NCBI GenBank assembly: GCA_047623555.1
Contig: JBLHMP010000078.1
Coordinates: 1-18,762, forward strand
Origin: NORP181 sp047623555
Lineage (GTDB): Bacteria; Pseudomonadota; Alphaproteobacteria; Rhodobacterales; Rhodobacteraceae
DNA: 18,762 nucleotides
Direction of reading: 5' to 3'
The notes under the pieces were generated by a model. It worked only from the letters and a program-made list of their open reading frames with translations, was not told the origin of the DNA and ran no database searches. Position numbers and translations under genes: made by a program. Shown in pieces: positions 5,768 to 13,193 of this stretch (position 1 is the first letter of the stretch; each line of letters starts with the position of its first letter).

Positions 5768-8386
5768 TTAGTGCAGCACCGCGTCATCTGGCGCAGGTCG
5801 ATTTGTCGCTGCGATCCGATCACCAATGATCAGACCATCAGCCCCGGCGCTAATCGGGATCGTATCCCCATCCAGAACCTCGCCCCCCAGCAGCATTTCA
5901 GCCAGCGAGTTTTGCAAGGCGCGCTGGATCACCCGCTTTAACGGACGCGCCCCAAACACCGGATCATAGCCTTCGTCGGCCAGCCAGGTCTTAGCTGCAT
6001 CATCCAGTTCCAGCACGATTTTACGTGAGGCCAGACGTTTCTTGAGCCGGGCCAGCTGAATATCGACGATGGCATCCATATTTTCGCGCACCAGGCGGTC
6101 AAAGATGATCGTCTCGTCCAACCGGTTCAGGAATTCAGGGCGGAAATGTACCCGCACCGCATCCATCACATCGCGCCGCGCATCGACCGCATCGGCGCCA
6201 TCGGGCAAATGGCTAAGCGCCTGCGACCCAAGGTTGGATGTCAGCACAATCAGCGTCTGTTTGAAATCAACAGTCCGCCCTTGCCCATCGGTCAGCACCC
6301 CGTCATCCAGCACCTGTAGCAAGATGTTGAACACGTCCGGGTGCGCCTTTTCGACCTCGTCAAACAGGATCACCTGATACGGACGTCGCCGCACGGCCTC
6401 GGTCAACACGCCACCTTCGTCATAGCCGACATAGCCCGGAGGCGCCCCGATCAGACGCGAAACCGAATGCTTTTCCATAAATTCTGACATATCCACGCGG
6501 GTCATCGCGTTTTCATCGTCAAACAGAAATTCGGCAACCGCCTTGGTCAGTTCGGTCTTACCAACACCCGTTGGCCCAAGAAACAGGAACGACCCCAATG
6601 GGCGACCTTCGTCGTTCAGCCCAGCCCGCGCACGACGCACGGCATTGGACAACGCGCGCACGGCTGTGTTCTGGCCGATCACCCGCTTGTGCAGGTCATC
6701 CTCCATCCGCAACAGTTTATCACGTTCGCCCTCCAGCATCCGCGCCGTTGGGATGCCGGTCCAACGCTCAACCACCTCGGCGATCTGCGCCGGGCCCACC
6801 GCCTCTTCGACCATCTTGCCACTGTTTTCACGACCTTCAGCATCGCCAAGCTGTTTTTCAAGCTCGGGAATGACGCCATAAGACAGCTCTCCGGCCTTGG
6901 CGAGATTGCCTTCGCGTTTGGCAATTTCCAGCTCGGCACGCGCGGCTTCAAGGTGCTCTTTGATATCGCGCGCCCCAGCGAGCTTATCCCGCTCAGACTG
7001 CCATTGCGCAGTCATCACAGCACTGCGTTCCTGCAGATCACCCAGATCTTTTTCCAGCGTTTCCAGCCGGTCCTTGGACGCGGTATCATCCTCAAGCCTT
7101 AGGGCCGCAGCCTCAATTTGTTTTTGCAGGATTTCGCGGTCCAGCGCGTCCAGCTCTTCGGGTTTGCTGTCGACCTCCATACGCAAACGGCTGGCGGCCT
7201 CGTCCATCAGGTCAATCGCTTTGTCCGGCAAAAACCTGTCGGTGATATAGCGATGACTCAGGGTTGCTGCCGCGACCAAAGCACTGTCAGATATCCGCAC
7301 GCCGTGGTGCAGTTCGTATTTTTCCTTGATGCCGCGCAGGATCGAAATGGTGTCCTCGACCGTTGGTTCCTTGACGTAAATCGTCTGGAACCGCCGCGCC
7401 AACGCCGCGTCTTTTTCGACGTATTTGCGGTATTCATCCAGCGTGGTGGCGCCAACGCAATGCAATTCACCGCGTGCCAATGCCGGTTTGATCAGGTTGG
7501 CCGCGTCCATCGCGCCCTCGCCCTTACCGGCACCCACAAGCGTGTGCATTTCGTCGATAAACAGGATGATTTCACCAGCTGCCTCGGTCACTTCGGTCAG
7601 TACAGACTTTAGCCGCTCCTCAAATTCACCGCGGTATTTGGCACCGGCAATCAGCGCGCCCATGTCCAGCGACAACAGTTTCTTGTTGCGCAGGGATTCA
7701 GGCACGTCACCGTTGATGATGCGCAACGCCAGACCTTCGGCGATTGCGGTTTTACCAACGCCAGGTTCGCCGATCAGAACCGGATTATTCTTGGTACGAC
7801 GGCTCAGCACCTGCATGGTGCGGCGGATTTCGTCATCGCGCCCAATGATCGGGTCGATTTTACCCTGGGCCGCGGCCTCGGTCAGATCATGCGCGTATTT
7901 CTTTAGCGCCTCATAGCCGTCTTCGGCGGTGGCACTGTCAGCGGTGCGACCCTTGCGAATATCATTGATCGCCTCGTTCAACGCCTGAGCATTCACCGCC
8001 CCGCCGTCCAACGCGTCCTTAGCTTTGGATTTGATCATGCACAGCGCCATCAGCACCCGTTCAACCGGAACAAAACTGTCGCCCGCCTTGGTCGCCAGCT
8101 TTTCTGCCTCGGCCAGAACCTTGCCGGTTGTGCCGTCCATATAGACCTGACCGGTGTCACCACTAACCTGCGGGATTTTCCCAACCGCAGCATCCACCGC
8201 CTCGACCACACGGGTCAGCGCGCCGCCACTGGCGGTTATCAGGTTGCTCGCAAGCCCCTGATCGTCGTCCATCAATGCCTTAAGAATATGTTCTGGCGTC
8301 AGCCGCTGGTGACCTTCGCGCATCGCAATCGTTTGGGCCGCTTGCACAAAACCGCGCGACCGCTCGGTGAACTTGTTCAAGTCCAT
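5768..8386 (-). CDS. clpB: ClpB, ATP-dependent disaggregase chaperone
   Basis: ClpB is the hexameric AAA+ machine that, with DnaK, pulls proteins out of aggregates after heat stress. At 872 residues it is full length. Domains in order are: the N-terminal Clp repeat domain (about 1-145); AAA-1 with Walker A GEPGVGKT (206-213), Walker B ILFIDE (274-279) and arginine fingers RRF (331-333); the coiled-coil middle domain (about 410-530) that DnaK contacts; AAA-2 with a second Walker A GPTGVGKT (near 600) and Walker B VILFDE; and a C-terminal domain including VFGARPLKRVIQ. The N-domain start MDLNKFTERSRGFVQ is typical. The ribosome site GAAGGAGA sits six bases before the ATG. A sigma-32 promoter lies about 78 bases upstream and a terminator directly follows, so it is a single-gene heat-shock unit. 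Confidence 0.98.
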   Translation of the reverse strand: MDLNKFTERSRGFVQAAQTIAMREGHQRLTPEHILKALMDDDQGLASNLITASGGALTRVVEAVDAAVGKIPQVSGDTGQVYMDGTTGKVLAEAEKLATKAGDSFVPVERVLMALCMIKSKAKDALDGGAVNAQALNEAINDIRKGRTADSATAEDGYEALKKYAHDLTEAAAQGKIDPIIGRDDEIRRTMQVLSRRTKNNPVLIGEPGVGKTAIAEGLALRIINGDVPESLRNKKLLSLDMGALIAGAKYRGEFEERLKSVLTEVTEAAGEIILFIDEMHTLVGAGKGEGAMDAANLIKPALARGELHCVGATTLDEYRKYVEKDAALARRFQTIYVKEPTVEDTISILRGIKEKYELHHGVRISDSALVAAATLSHRYITDRFLPDKAIDLMDEAASRLRMEVDSKPEELDALDREILQKQIEAAALRLEDDTASKDRLETLEKDLGDLQERSAVMTAQWQSERDKLAGARDIKEHLEAARAELEIAKREGNLAKAGELSYGVIPELEKQLGDAEGRENSGKMVEEAVGPAQIAEVVERWTGIPTARMLEGERDKLLRMEDDLHKRVIGQNTAVRALSNAVRRARAGLNDEGRPLGSFLFLGPTGVGKTELTKAVAEFLFDDENAMTRVDMSEFMEKHSVSRLIGAPPGYVGYDEGGVLTEAVRRRPYQVILFDEVEKAHPDVFNILLQVLDDGVLTDGQGRTVDFKQTLIVLTSNLGSQALSHLPDGADAVDARRDVMDAVRVHFRPEFLNRLDETIIFDRLVRENMDAIVDIQLARLKKRLASRKIVLELDDAAKTWLADEGYDPVFGARPLKRVIQRALQNSLAEMLLGGEVLDGDTIPISAGADGLIIGDRIAATNRPAPDDAVLH

Positions 8387-8463
8387 AACTGTCTCCTTCT
8401 AAAAGCGCCCTATTGTGTCAACGCCCGCTCTGCGGCACGTCAACGTGTTGGGCCTTGCATTCT

Positions 8464-8491
8464 ATTTGGGGAATGTATCCCGCGTTTCAAG
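8464..8491 (-). promoter_or_regulatory. Sigma-32 (RpoH) heat-shock promoter of clpB
   Basis: On the reverse strand CTTGAAA (8491-8485) is followed after 13 bp by CCCCAAAT (8471-8464). This is nearly identical to the RpoH consensus of CTTGAAA, a 11-16 bp spacer, and CCCCATNT. It lies about 78 bases upstream of the clpB start, the standard arrangement for this gene. Confidence 0.85.
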
Positions 8492-8595
8492 ACCATCAGC
8501 GCCAACTTATCCCGACAAATTCACCTAAATTTCTCCGCCTGAGTGCCGCAATTTCGAACCAATTCAGGTCCAAAATGTCCACACAGGAGAACACA

Positions 8596-8868
8596 ATGCT
8601 AGTTACAGATATATCCATAAACCTATATCGTTACTGTCCGGTTTCGGCGCGCCATATTGCCAATGTATGTATGACCCTGAAAAATCAGATCGTCACGATG
8701 TATTGCCAGCTGGACCTGCCCGAGGACGAGCACCTGGCCAAACGTGCCGCTGCTTTTGTCGGTGACGCGGTCCGTCAGCTAGGCAGAATGCCGGAATACC
8801 GGTCTGGTGCAAACACGCTAAAAATCGCTGACGACGTTCTGCCAGCTGCGCCTATGCATTTCGCATAG
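8596..8868 (+). CDS. Small protein of unknown function
   Basis: I do not recognise this 90-residue protein. The start at 8596 is chosen because AGGAGA sits six bases before the ATG; the frame is open further upstream to 8413, but that part overlaps the clpB promoter and is not protein-like. The product begins MLVTDISINLYRYCPVSARH and is mixed alpha/beta in character, with no signal peptide or membrane segment. It has two cysteines (in YRYCPV and NVCMTL) and a third in MYCQLD. The C-terminal part (LAKRAAAFVGDAVRQLGRMP) is probably helical. It is divergent from clpB and 57 bases before pyrF on the same strand, so it may share a transcript with pyrF. Its stop codon lies in the hairpin CTATGC-ATTTC-GCATAG (8852-8868), which lacks a T run. 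Confidence 0.6.
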   Translation: MLVTDISINLYRYCPVSARHIANVCMTLKNQIVTMYCQLDLPEDEHLAKRAAAFVGDAVRQLGRMPEYRSGANTLKIADDVLPAAPMHFA

Positions 8869-8925
8869 ACAGCCGCGCCAACCCGGGCTAGGCACGCCTG
8901 ATCCCATAAATGCGAGGCCTGCTCC

Positions 8926-9645
8926 ATGTCTGATGCCAAATCTGATGCCAAATCTGATGATCGTTTGATTGTTGCGCTGGATGTTGAAAATGCAGTGCAA
9001 GGTTTGCACCTTGCTGAAAAGCTAGGTGAATCCGTCAGTTTCTACAAAATTGGCCTTGGCATGCTGACCGGTGGCGGTCTGGCATTGGCCAATGAGCTAA
9101 AGCAGGAACAGGGCAAACGCATATTCCTGGACATGAAACTGTTTGATATCAGCGCCACAATTGAGGCTGCTGTGCGTGGACTTGCACAGTTTGATCTGGA
9201 TTTCCTGACCGTTCAGGGTGATCCGCATGTGGTGCGCGCCGCCAAAGAAGGCGCTGCTGGCAAAGACCTGAAAATTCTCGCGGTGACGATCCTGACATCG
9301 CTGGATCGCAGCGATCTGGACGACGGATTGATAAAGCCCGGCGATATCACCGATCTGGTGATCGAACGCGCCGCAAAGGCGTTTGAGGCAGGCGCTGATG
9401 GTGTCATCGCTTCGCCGCACGAGGCCGCATTGATCCGTGCGTTGCCCCAGTCTGCCGGGCGCTTGATCGTAACCCCAGGGGTCAGACCCAAAGGTGCTGC
9501 GGCTGGCGATCAAAAGCGTATTGCCACCCCAGCCGAGGCCATTACCAATGGTGCCGACCACATCGTTGTGGGGCGTCCGGTCTGGAAATCTCCGGATCCG
9601 CACGGTTCAGCGCAGGCCATTTTGGCAGAGCTTCGGTCGCTTTAA
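8926..9645 (+). CDS. pyrF: Orotidine 5'-phosphate decarboxylase
   Basis: PyrF carries out the last step of UMP synthesis, decarboxylating OMP in the cytoplasm. The 239-residue product is a complete bacterial type-I enzyme with Asp20 (IVALDV), Lys41 (FYKIGLG), the catalytic tetrad region FLDMKLFDI (67-75; Asp69, Lys71, Asp74), and the phosphate loop TPGVRPKGA with VGRPVWKSPDP near the C-terminus. The active-site motif is usually D-x-K-x-x-D-I, which is kept. The N-terminus is extended by a short repeated peptide, SDAKSDAKSDD, encoded by an imperfect tandem repeat before the family's usual DDRLIVALDV start. The ribosome site is weak (GAGG about 9 bases upstream). It lies downstream of a small unknown gene and ahead of a strong terminator. 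Confidence 0.96.
   Translation: MSDAKSDAKSDDRLIVALDVENAVQGLHLAEKLGESVSFYKIGLGMLTGGGLALANELKQEQGKRIFLDMKLFDISATIEAAVRGLAQFDLDFLTVQGDPHVVRAAKEGAAGKDLKILAVTILTSLDRSDLDDGLIKPGDITDLVIERAAKAFEAGADGVIASPHEAALIRALPQSAGRLIVTPGVRPKGAAAGDQKRIATPAEAITNGADHIVVGRPVWKSPDPHGSAQAILAELRSL
8929..8960 (+). repeat. Tandem 12-bp repeat at the pyrF start
   Basis: TCTGATGCCAAA occurs twice in a row (8929-8940, 8941-8952), followed by a partial third copy (TCTGATGA). It encodes SDAKSDAKSDD. The unit is a multiple of three, so copy-number change keeps the reading frame. Confidence 0.85.
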
Positions 9646-9761
9646 TCCCCCTATGGTAGTGTTCCCGCAAAGGCACAACCAAGAGTTCACTTTCAAAGGT
9701 CGGGTATTCCATACTATCGGAAATCGTCTTTTTAAGCGATTCTAGCCTTATTATACTCCCC

Positions 9762-9820
9762 AACGAACCGTTTCTTCCTGTGGTTCGTTACCTCCCCCCG
9801 CCTCAGCAGCGGGGGGCTTT
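9762..9820 (+). ncRNA. Candidate small RNA of two hairpins between pyrF and dinB
   Basis: TATACT at 9752-9757 resembles a -10 box; the matching -35 (TTTTTA, 9729-9734) is poor. A transcript from about 9762 would start with AACGAACC (9762-9769) pairing with GGTTCGTT (9782-9789) around the pyrimidine-rich loop GTTTCTTCCTGT. It would then end at the terminator at 9794-9820, giving roughly 60 nt. The CUUCC in the loop could pair with Shine-Dalgarno sequences. It may instead simply be the double-hairpin 3' end of pyrF mRNA. Confidence 0.35.
9794..9820 (+). terminator. Strong GC-rich terminator after pyrF
   Basis: CCCCCCGC (9794-9801) pairs perfectly with GCGGGGGG (9809-9816) around CTCAGCA and is followed by CTTTCTGTT. 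The stem is very stable and the T run modest. Confidence 0.82.
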
Positions 9821-9889
9821 CTGTTAAAACCATGAAATTCCTTAAACACACATCTGGGCAAATCCGGTCACTTCGGGTACCGGTCCCCT

Positions 9890-11143
9890 ATGCCTGCCCT
9901 CTGCCGTGATTGTCTGATTCAACTGGAAACTGAACGCCGTTGCCCAGCCTGCGGCAGCCCGCGTATTCTTGCGCATCCGGAATTGTTTGACCTGACGATC
10001 GCGCATATGGATTGTGATGCGTTTTACGCCTCGGTCGAAAAACGCGATGATCCGTCACTGGCGGACAAACCTGTTATTATCGGCGGCGGCAAACGTGGCG
10101 TGGTGTCGACCGCCTGTTATGTCGCCAGAATTCGCGGCGTGCGGTCTGCCATGCCGATGTTTCAGGCGCTAAAACTGTGCCCCGATGCGGTGATCATCCG
10201 GCCCCGGATGCAGGCCTATGTCGAAGCCTCGCGCGCCATTCGCGCGCTGATGGAGGAGCTGACCCCGGCCATCGAACCCCTGTCCCTGGACGAAGCGTTC
10301 CTGGACCTCACCGGAACCGAACGCCTGCACGGTGTGCCGCCGGCGGTAATGCTGGCGAAACTAATCAAACGGATGAAAGACGAGGTAGGCCTGTCAGGAT
10401 CCATCGGTCTGTCGCATAACAAATTTCTGGCCAAGGTCGCCTCGGATCTTGATAAACCCCGCGGATATTCGGTGATCGGAGTGGCCGAAACTGATGCGTT
10501 TCTGGCGGAAAAACCTGTCGGTCTGATCTGGGGTGTTGGACAGGCCACCCGGACCTCGCTCGAAAACGCAGGCATTCGCACCTTTACCGACCTTCTGCGT
10601 TGGGACCGGGCCGAATTGACGGCGCGGTTCGGATCAATGGGCGTTCGTCTTTGGCATCTGGCGCGGGGCCAAGATCGTCGGCGGGTGTCATCGCATGAAC
10701 CGATGAAATCCATCTCAAATGAAACCACGTTTTTTGAAGACACCAGCGATCCCGATATTCTGGACGGGCATCTGTGGCGCATGGCGGAAAAAGTATCGGA
10801 CCGCGCCAAGGCCAAACAACTCGCCGGGCGTGTGGTGACACTGAAACTTAAGCGCTCAGATCACACAGGATTAACCCGACGCCTGTCGCTGCGCGATGCA
10901 ACGCAATTGGCCGACACCGTCTATCGCACTGCCCGCAACCTGTTTAATCAGGTCGGCGATCAGGGGCCCTATCGGCTGTTGGGCTGCGGATTGTCCGATC
11001 TGTGCCCCGAAGCCGAGGCCGACAAATCCGGTGACCTGCTGGACCCGGGCGCCACCAAACGATCCGAAGCAGAACGCGCCACCGACGCGATCCGGCAAAA
11101 GTTCGGCTCAAAAGCGATCGTTAAAGGCCGGGCGTTGCGATAG
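9890..11143 (+). CDS. dinB: DNA polymerase IV (DinB) with N-terminal zinc-ribbon-like extension
   Basis: DinB is a Y-family translesion polymerase. The 417-residue product has the palm motif HMDCDAFYASVE (39-50; Asp41 as metal ligand, Tyr46 in the steric-gate position) and the catalytic LSLDEAFLDL (131-140; Asp134, Glu135). A helix-hairpin-helix in the thumb reads GVGQATRTSLENAG, and the little-finger domain is in the last third. The C-terminus RQKFGSKAIVKGR resembles the end of other alphaproteobacterial DinBs. The first ~35 residues carry Cys5, Cys8, Cys18 and Cys21 in a CxxC-x9-CxxC arrangement, absent from E. coli DinB and probably binding zinc. This extension supports the start at 9890, as no shorter start would be natural before residue 40. 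I found no convincing alphaproteobacterial LexA site upstream, so SOS control is not shown. Confidence 0.95.
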   Translation: MPALCRDCLIQLETERRCPACGSPRILAHPELFDLTIAHMDCDAFYASVEKRDDPSLADKPVIIGGGKRGVVSTACYVARIRGVRSAMPMFQALKLCPDAVIIRPRMQAYVEASRAIRALMEELTPAIEPLSLDEAFLDLTGTERLHGVPPAVMLAKLIKRMKDEVGLSGSIGLSHNKFLAKVASDLDKPRGYSVIGVAETDAFLAEKPVGLIWGVGQATRTSLENAGIRTFTDLLRWDRAELTARFGSMGVRLWHLARGQDRRRVSSHEPMKSISNETTFFEDTSDPDILDGHLWRMAEKVSDRAKAKQLAGRVVTLKLKRSDHTGLTRRLSLRDATQLADTVYRTARNLFNQVGDQGPYRLLGCGLSDLCPEAEADKSGDLLDPGATKRSEAERATDAIRQKFGSKAIVKGRALR

Positions 11144-11148
11144 CCCCC

Positions 11149-11180
11149 TTGACCTCAAGTTGAGGTTGAGGCCGTATTCA
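11149..11180 (+). promoter_or_regulatory. MerR/SoxR-like promoter with long spacer
   Basis: TTGACC (11149-11154) is followed after 19 bp by GTATTC (11174-11179; TATTCA one base later is an alternative -10). Within the spacer lies CCTCAA (11153-11158), GTTGAGG, then TTGAGG (11166-11171), an inverted repeat of the CCTCAA/TTGAGG kind bound by SoxR-type MerR regulators. The over-long spacer is the hallmark of that class. It sits just upstream of the broken epimerase gene. No MerR gene is in the window. Confidence 0.55.
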
Positions 11181-11207
11181 GGCCCCGCCAACACACAAGA
11201 GGCGAGG

Positions 11208-11843
11208 ATGAAGGTGCTTGTATTGGGCGCAACAGGGTCCATCGGAACGGCCGTCACCAAAGAACTGATTGGCCATGATCACAAAGTTATCGCCCTAAGC
11301 CGATCCACTGAATCGGACGCAAAGCTGCGCGACTGGGGCGCCTTCCCGTTTCGCGGCGATCTGCGAAAGCCCACGCAATGGGCCGATATGGTGGGCGATT
11401 GTGACGGTATTATTCAGGTCGCAACAACGTTTACCGATGACATGGGCCAGGTTGATACCGCCGTTCTTGGGGCATTGAAACATCGACCTTTGATCCGCTT
11501 GCCGAATTTGAATGGGCGCACGGCAACGCCGTCACACGCTGGCCGGTCATCCACCGCGATGACCTTGCAGTTGCCTATCGCCTGTTACTGGAACGGCCCG
11601 ATCTGACCGGGCATTTCAACGCTGTGGCGCAACAATGCATCGCATTCGGCCGCGTCGCGCAGGCCATTGCGTCACATTTCGGCGGCCCAAAGCGCCTGAT
11701 TGTCCTAGATATCGCAGATGTTGTTGCAGAGTTGGGCGGCTGGCGCAGCATTGGATCAACAAATGTCAGCTCAAAAGCTTTGCGATGCAGTCGGATGGCG
11801 GCCCAAACACACCTATTTTGAAGATGTCAGTGTGTTTATCTAA
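11208..11843 (+). pseudogene. Decayed NAD(P)-dependent epimerase/dehydratase (NmrA/SDR-like)
   Basis: The gene opens with an ATG behind GGCGAGG and a Rossmann start MKVLVLGATGSIGTAVTKEL (GxxGxxG). It stays in one frame to about 11475 (DTAVLGAL), continues in a second frame from about 11474 (GIETSTFDPLAEFEWAHG, NAVTRWPVIHRDDLAVAYRL) to a stop at 11819, and ends in a third frame from about 11763 (QKLCDAVGWRPKHTYFEDVS) to a stop at 11841. The pieces are in the correct order for one protein of the family, which is about 300 residues long; only about 210 codons remain. Sequence is missing between DTAVLGAL and the FDPLAEF block, and again between FEWAHG and the VTRWPVIHRDDLA block. At least two frameshifts and probably two internal deletions make it non-functional. 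The operon promoter upstream looks intact, so decay may be recent. Confidence 0.8.
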
Positions 11844-11851
11844 CACTCTAT

Positions 11852-11986
11852 TCACGCAATCTGGATGTCGTAGGCAAACACCCGTGACGGGCAGCCACCC
11901 AGATCAGTCGTTTCCGAGTAGGTAAATCCAGCCTTTTCTTGCACCCGAATCGACGCCGGATTTCCAGACCTCAAAACCAAGCGATC
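11852..11986 (-). pseudogene. C-terminal remnant of a GNAT acetyltransferase
   Basis: Read leftward from 11986, this gives 44 residues starting DRLVLRSGNPASIRVQEKAG, then FTYSETTDLGGCPSRVFAYD and ending IQIA before a stop. NPASIRVQEKAGF matches the hallmark of the last motif of GNAT acetyltransferases of the RimJ/RimL type (N-x-A-S-x-x-x-x-x-K-x-G-F). A stop codon lies directly upstream of DRLVL and no start or acetyl-CoA-binding motif precedes it. Immediately upstream a different frame reads LGPIDEIAWF, which could be the preceding part after a frameshift. It lies between the broken epimerase gene and the hutG-like gene, so this short interval holds two dead genes. Confidence 0.6.
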
Positions 11987-12028
11987 TCATCTATTGGCCC
12001 CAAAAAGGACGCGACAGGAAAAACACGG

Positions 12029-12889
12029 CTATTCCGCCGCCAGAGCCAGACAATCCCCGTCAATACTGGCAATCTCGGCAATGATTTTGCGCAACATCGC
12101 CTGGAACTCTGCAAAGTTTTCGTTCGGGACGATGCGCTTTTCATCCATATAAATCGCCCGGTCAATCTCGACCTGAATGGCATGCTGCCGACGTGAGGGG
12201 CGGCCATAGGCCTGTGTGACATAGGCCCCGGCAAAGGGCGCGTTGCGGGTAACCGTCAATCCCGCCGAGGCGAATGCTGATTCGACCCGATCGACGATTT
12301 CGGCACTGGCCGCTGCTCCGAATCGATCACCCAGCACAATTTCAGGGCGAGAGCTGCCAATGCGGGCGATTCCGTCCATCGCTTCGTGTGGCATTGAATG
12401 GCAATCAATCAGGATTGCGTGGCCAAATTCCGACTTGGCTTCATCAAGCAGACCCTGCAACGCCGTATGATAGGGCCGCCAATAGGTCTCAATCCGATGC
12501 TGCGCCTCGGTCATGGATATTTTGCCGCGATAAATTGCCCGCCCATTGGACACCACACGCGGAATCACCCCAAGGCCAGACGCGACACGCGGATTGTGCG
12601 CATGCCCTTTTGCACCTTCGATCAGCGCAGGGTCCAGTTCTTCCTGGCTTCGGTTCATATCTACAAACGCGCGCGGCGCACCGGCCATCAGCAAAGGGGC
12701 ACCAAAGTCCGGGGCGGCGGCAAACAGATCGTTTACAAACGCATCCTCAGAGGATCGGATGGTATGTTCGTCCAGAATACTTTGTTGCACAAATGTTGTC
12801 GGATATGTCGCACAGGCATGTGGCGACGCGAAAACAACGCTGGAAAGCCGTTTATCCGGTAACTTTAGCTTAAATGCGGTCTGTGACAT
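12029..12889 (-). CDS. N-formylglutamate amidohydrolase family protein
   Basis: This 286-residue protein belongs to the N-formylglutamate amidohydrolase (HutG/FGase) family of zinc-type amidohydrolases, which release formate from N-formyl-L-glutamate at the end of one histidine-degradation route. Family motifs are VFASPHACATYP (19-30), the DMNRSQEELD block and IDCHSMPHEAMDG, whose histidines and acidic residues form the metal and substrate site. The RRQHAIQVEIDRAIYMD segment is also characteristic. I chose the ATG at 12889 because GGGAGAG lies just upstream; the open frame extends to 12937 but without a ribosome site. No other hut gene is near, so a role in histidine use is possible but unproven, and related proteins may act on other N-formyl or N-acyl amino acids. 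The 3' end has no clear terminator. Confidence 0.85.
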   Translation of the reverse strand: MSQTAFKLKLPDKRLSSVVFASPHACATYPTTFVQQSILDEHTIRSSEDAFVNDLFAAAPDFGAPLLMAGAPRAFVDMNRSQEELDPALIEGAKGHAHNPRVASGLGVIPRVVSNGRAIYRGKISMTEAQHRIETYWRPYHTALQGLLDEAKSEFGHAILIDCHSMPHEAMDGIARIGSSRPEIVLGDRFGAAASAEIVDRVESAFASAGLTVTRNAPFAGAYVTQAYGRPSRRQHAIQVEIDRAIYMDEKRIVPNENFAEFQAMLRKIIAEIASIDGDCLALAAE

Positions 12890-12943
12890 CGTCTCTCCCT
12901 GATGTTTGGAACATAGCCTGAAAACAACCTGTGCCAAAAGCCC

Positions 12944-12972
12944 TTGATCCTTATGGCGACTCCTTTTATAGA
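12944..12972 (+). promoter_or_regulatory. Promoter of tRNA-Val and perhaps rpmJ
   Basis: TTGATC (12944-12949) and TATAGA (12967-12972) are separated by 17 bp, a good sigma-70 fit. Transcription would start near 12979, giving a 60-base leader to the tRNA. The leader contains the hairpin GCCCC (12997-13001) with GGGGC (13011-13015). Confidence 0.65.
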
Positions 12973-13039
12973 CCCGCTACCGGCGCGGCATCCTGCGCCC
13001 CGTTTTTATTGGGGCATATGGTTTCAAACCGGTATTCAT

Positions 13040-13114
13040 GGGCGCTTAGCTCAGCGGTAGAGCACTTCGTTGACATCGAAGGGGTCACAAGTTCGAACCT
13101 TGTAGTGCCCACCA
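13040..13114 (+). tRNA. tRNA-Val (anticodon GAC)
   Basis: All parts of the cloverleaf are visible. The acceptor stem is GGGCGCT (13040-13046) with AGTGCCC, containing one G-U pair, followed by the discriminator A and an encoded CCA (13112-13114). The D arm contains AGCTCAGCGGTAGAGC. The anticodon stem CTTCG/CGAAG encloses TTGACAT, with GAC at 13072-13074, and the T arm ACAAG-TTCGAAC-CTTGT is standard. GAC reads valine codons GUC and GUU. It is 75 bases long and complete. Confidence 0.96.
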
Positions 13115-13193
13115 TGAATTCACTGTTCCGGTTCGCCGGGGCACCCGCAACACCAGGCGCTGGCCCGCGCCGTATTAGGAAAGAGGACTTGTT

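Noticed and set aside
8413..8595. Upstream extension of the small unknown gene
   Set aside because: It overlaps the clpB leader and sigma-32 promoter and is not protein-like; AGGAGA marks 8596 as the start.
9646..9889. LexA-type SOS box in front of dinB
   Set aside because: I looked for the alphaproteobacterial GTTC-N7-GTTC pattern; GTTC occurs but no correctly spaced pair was found.
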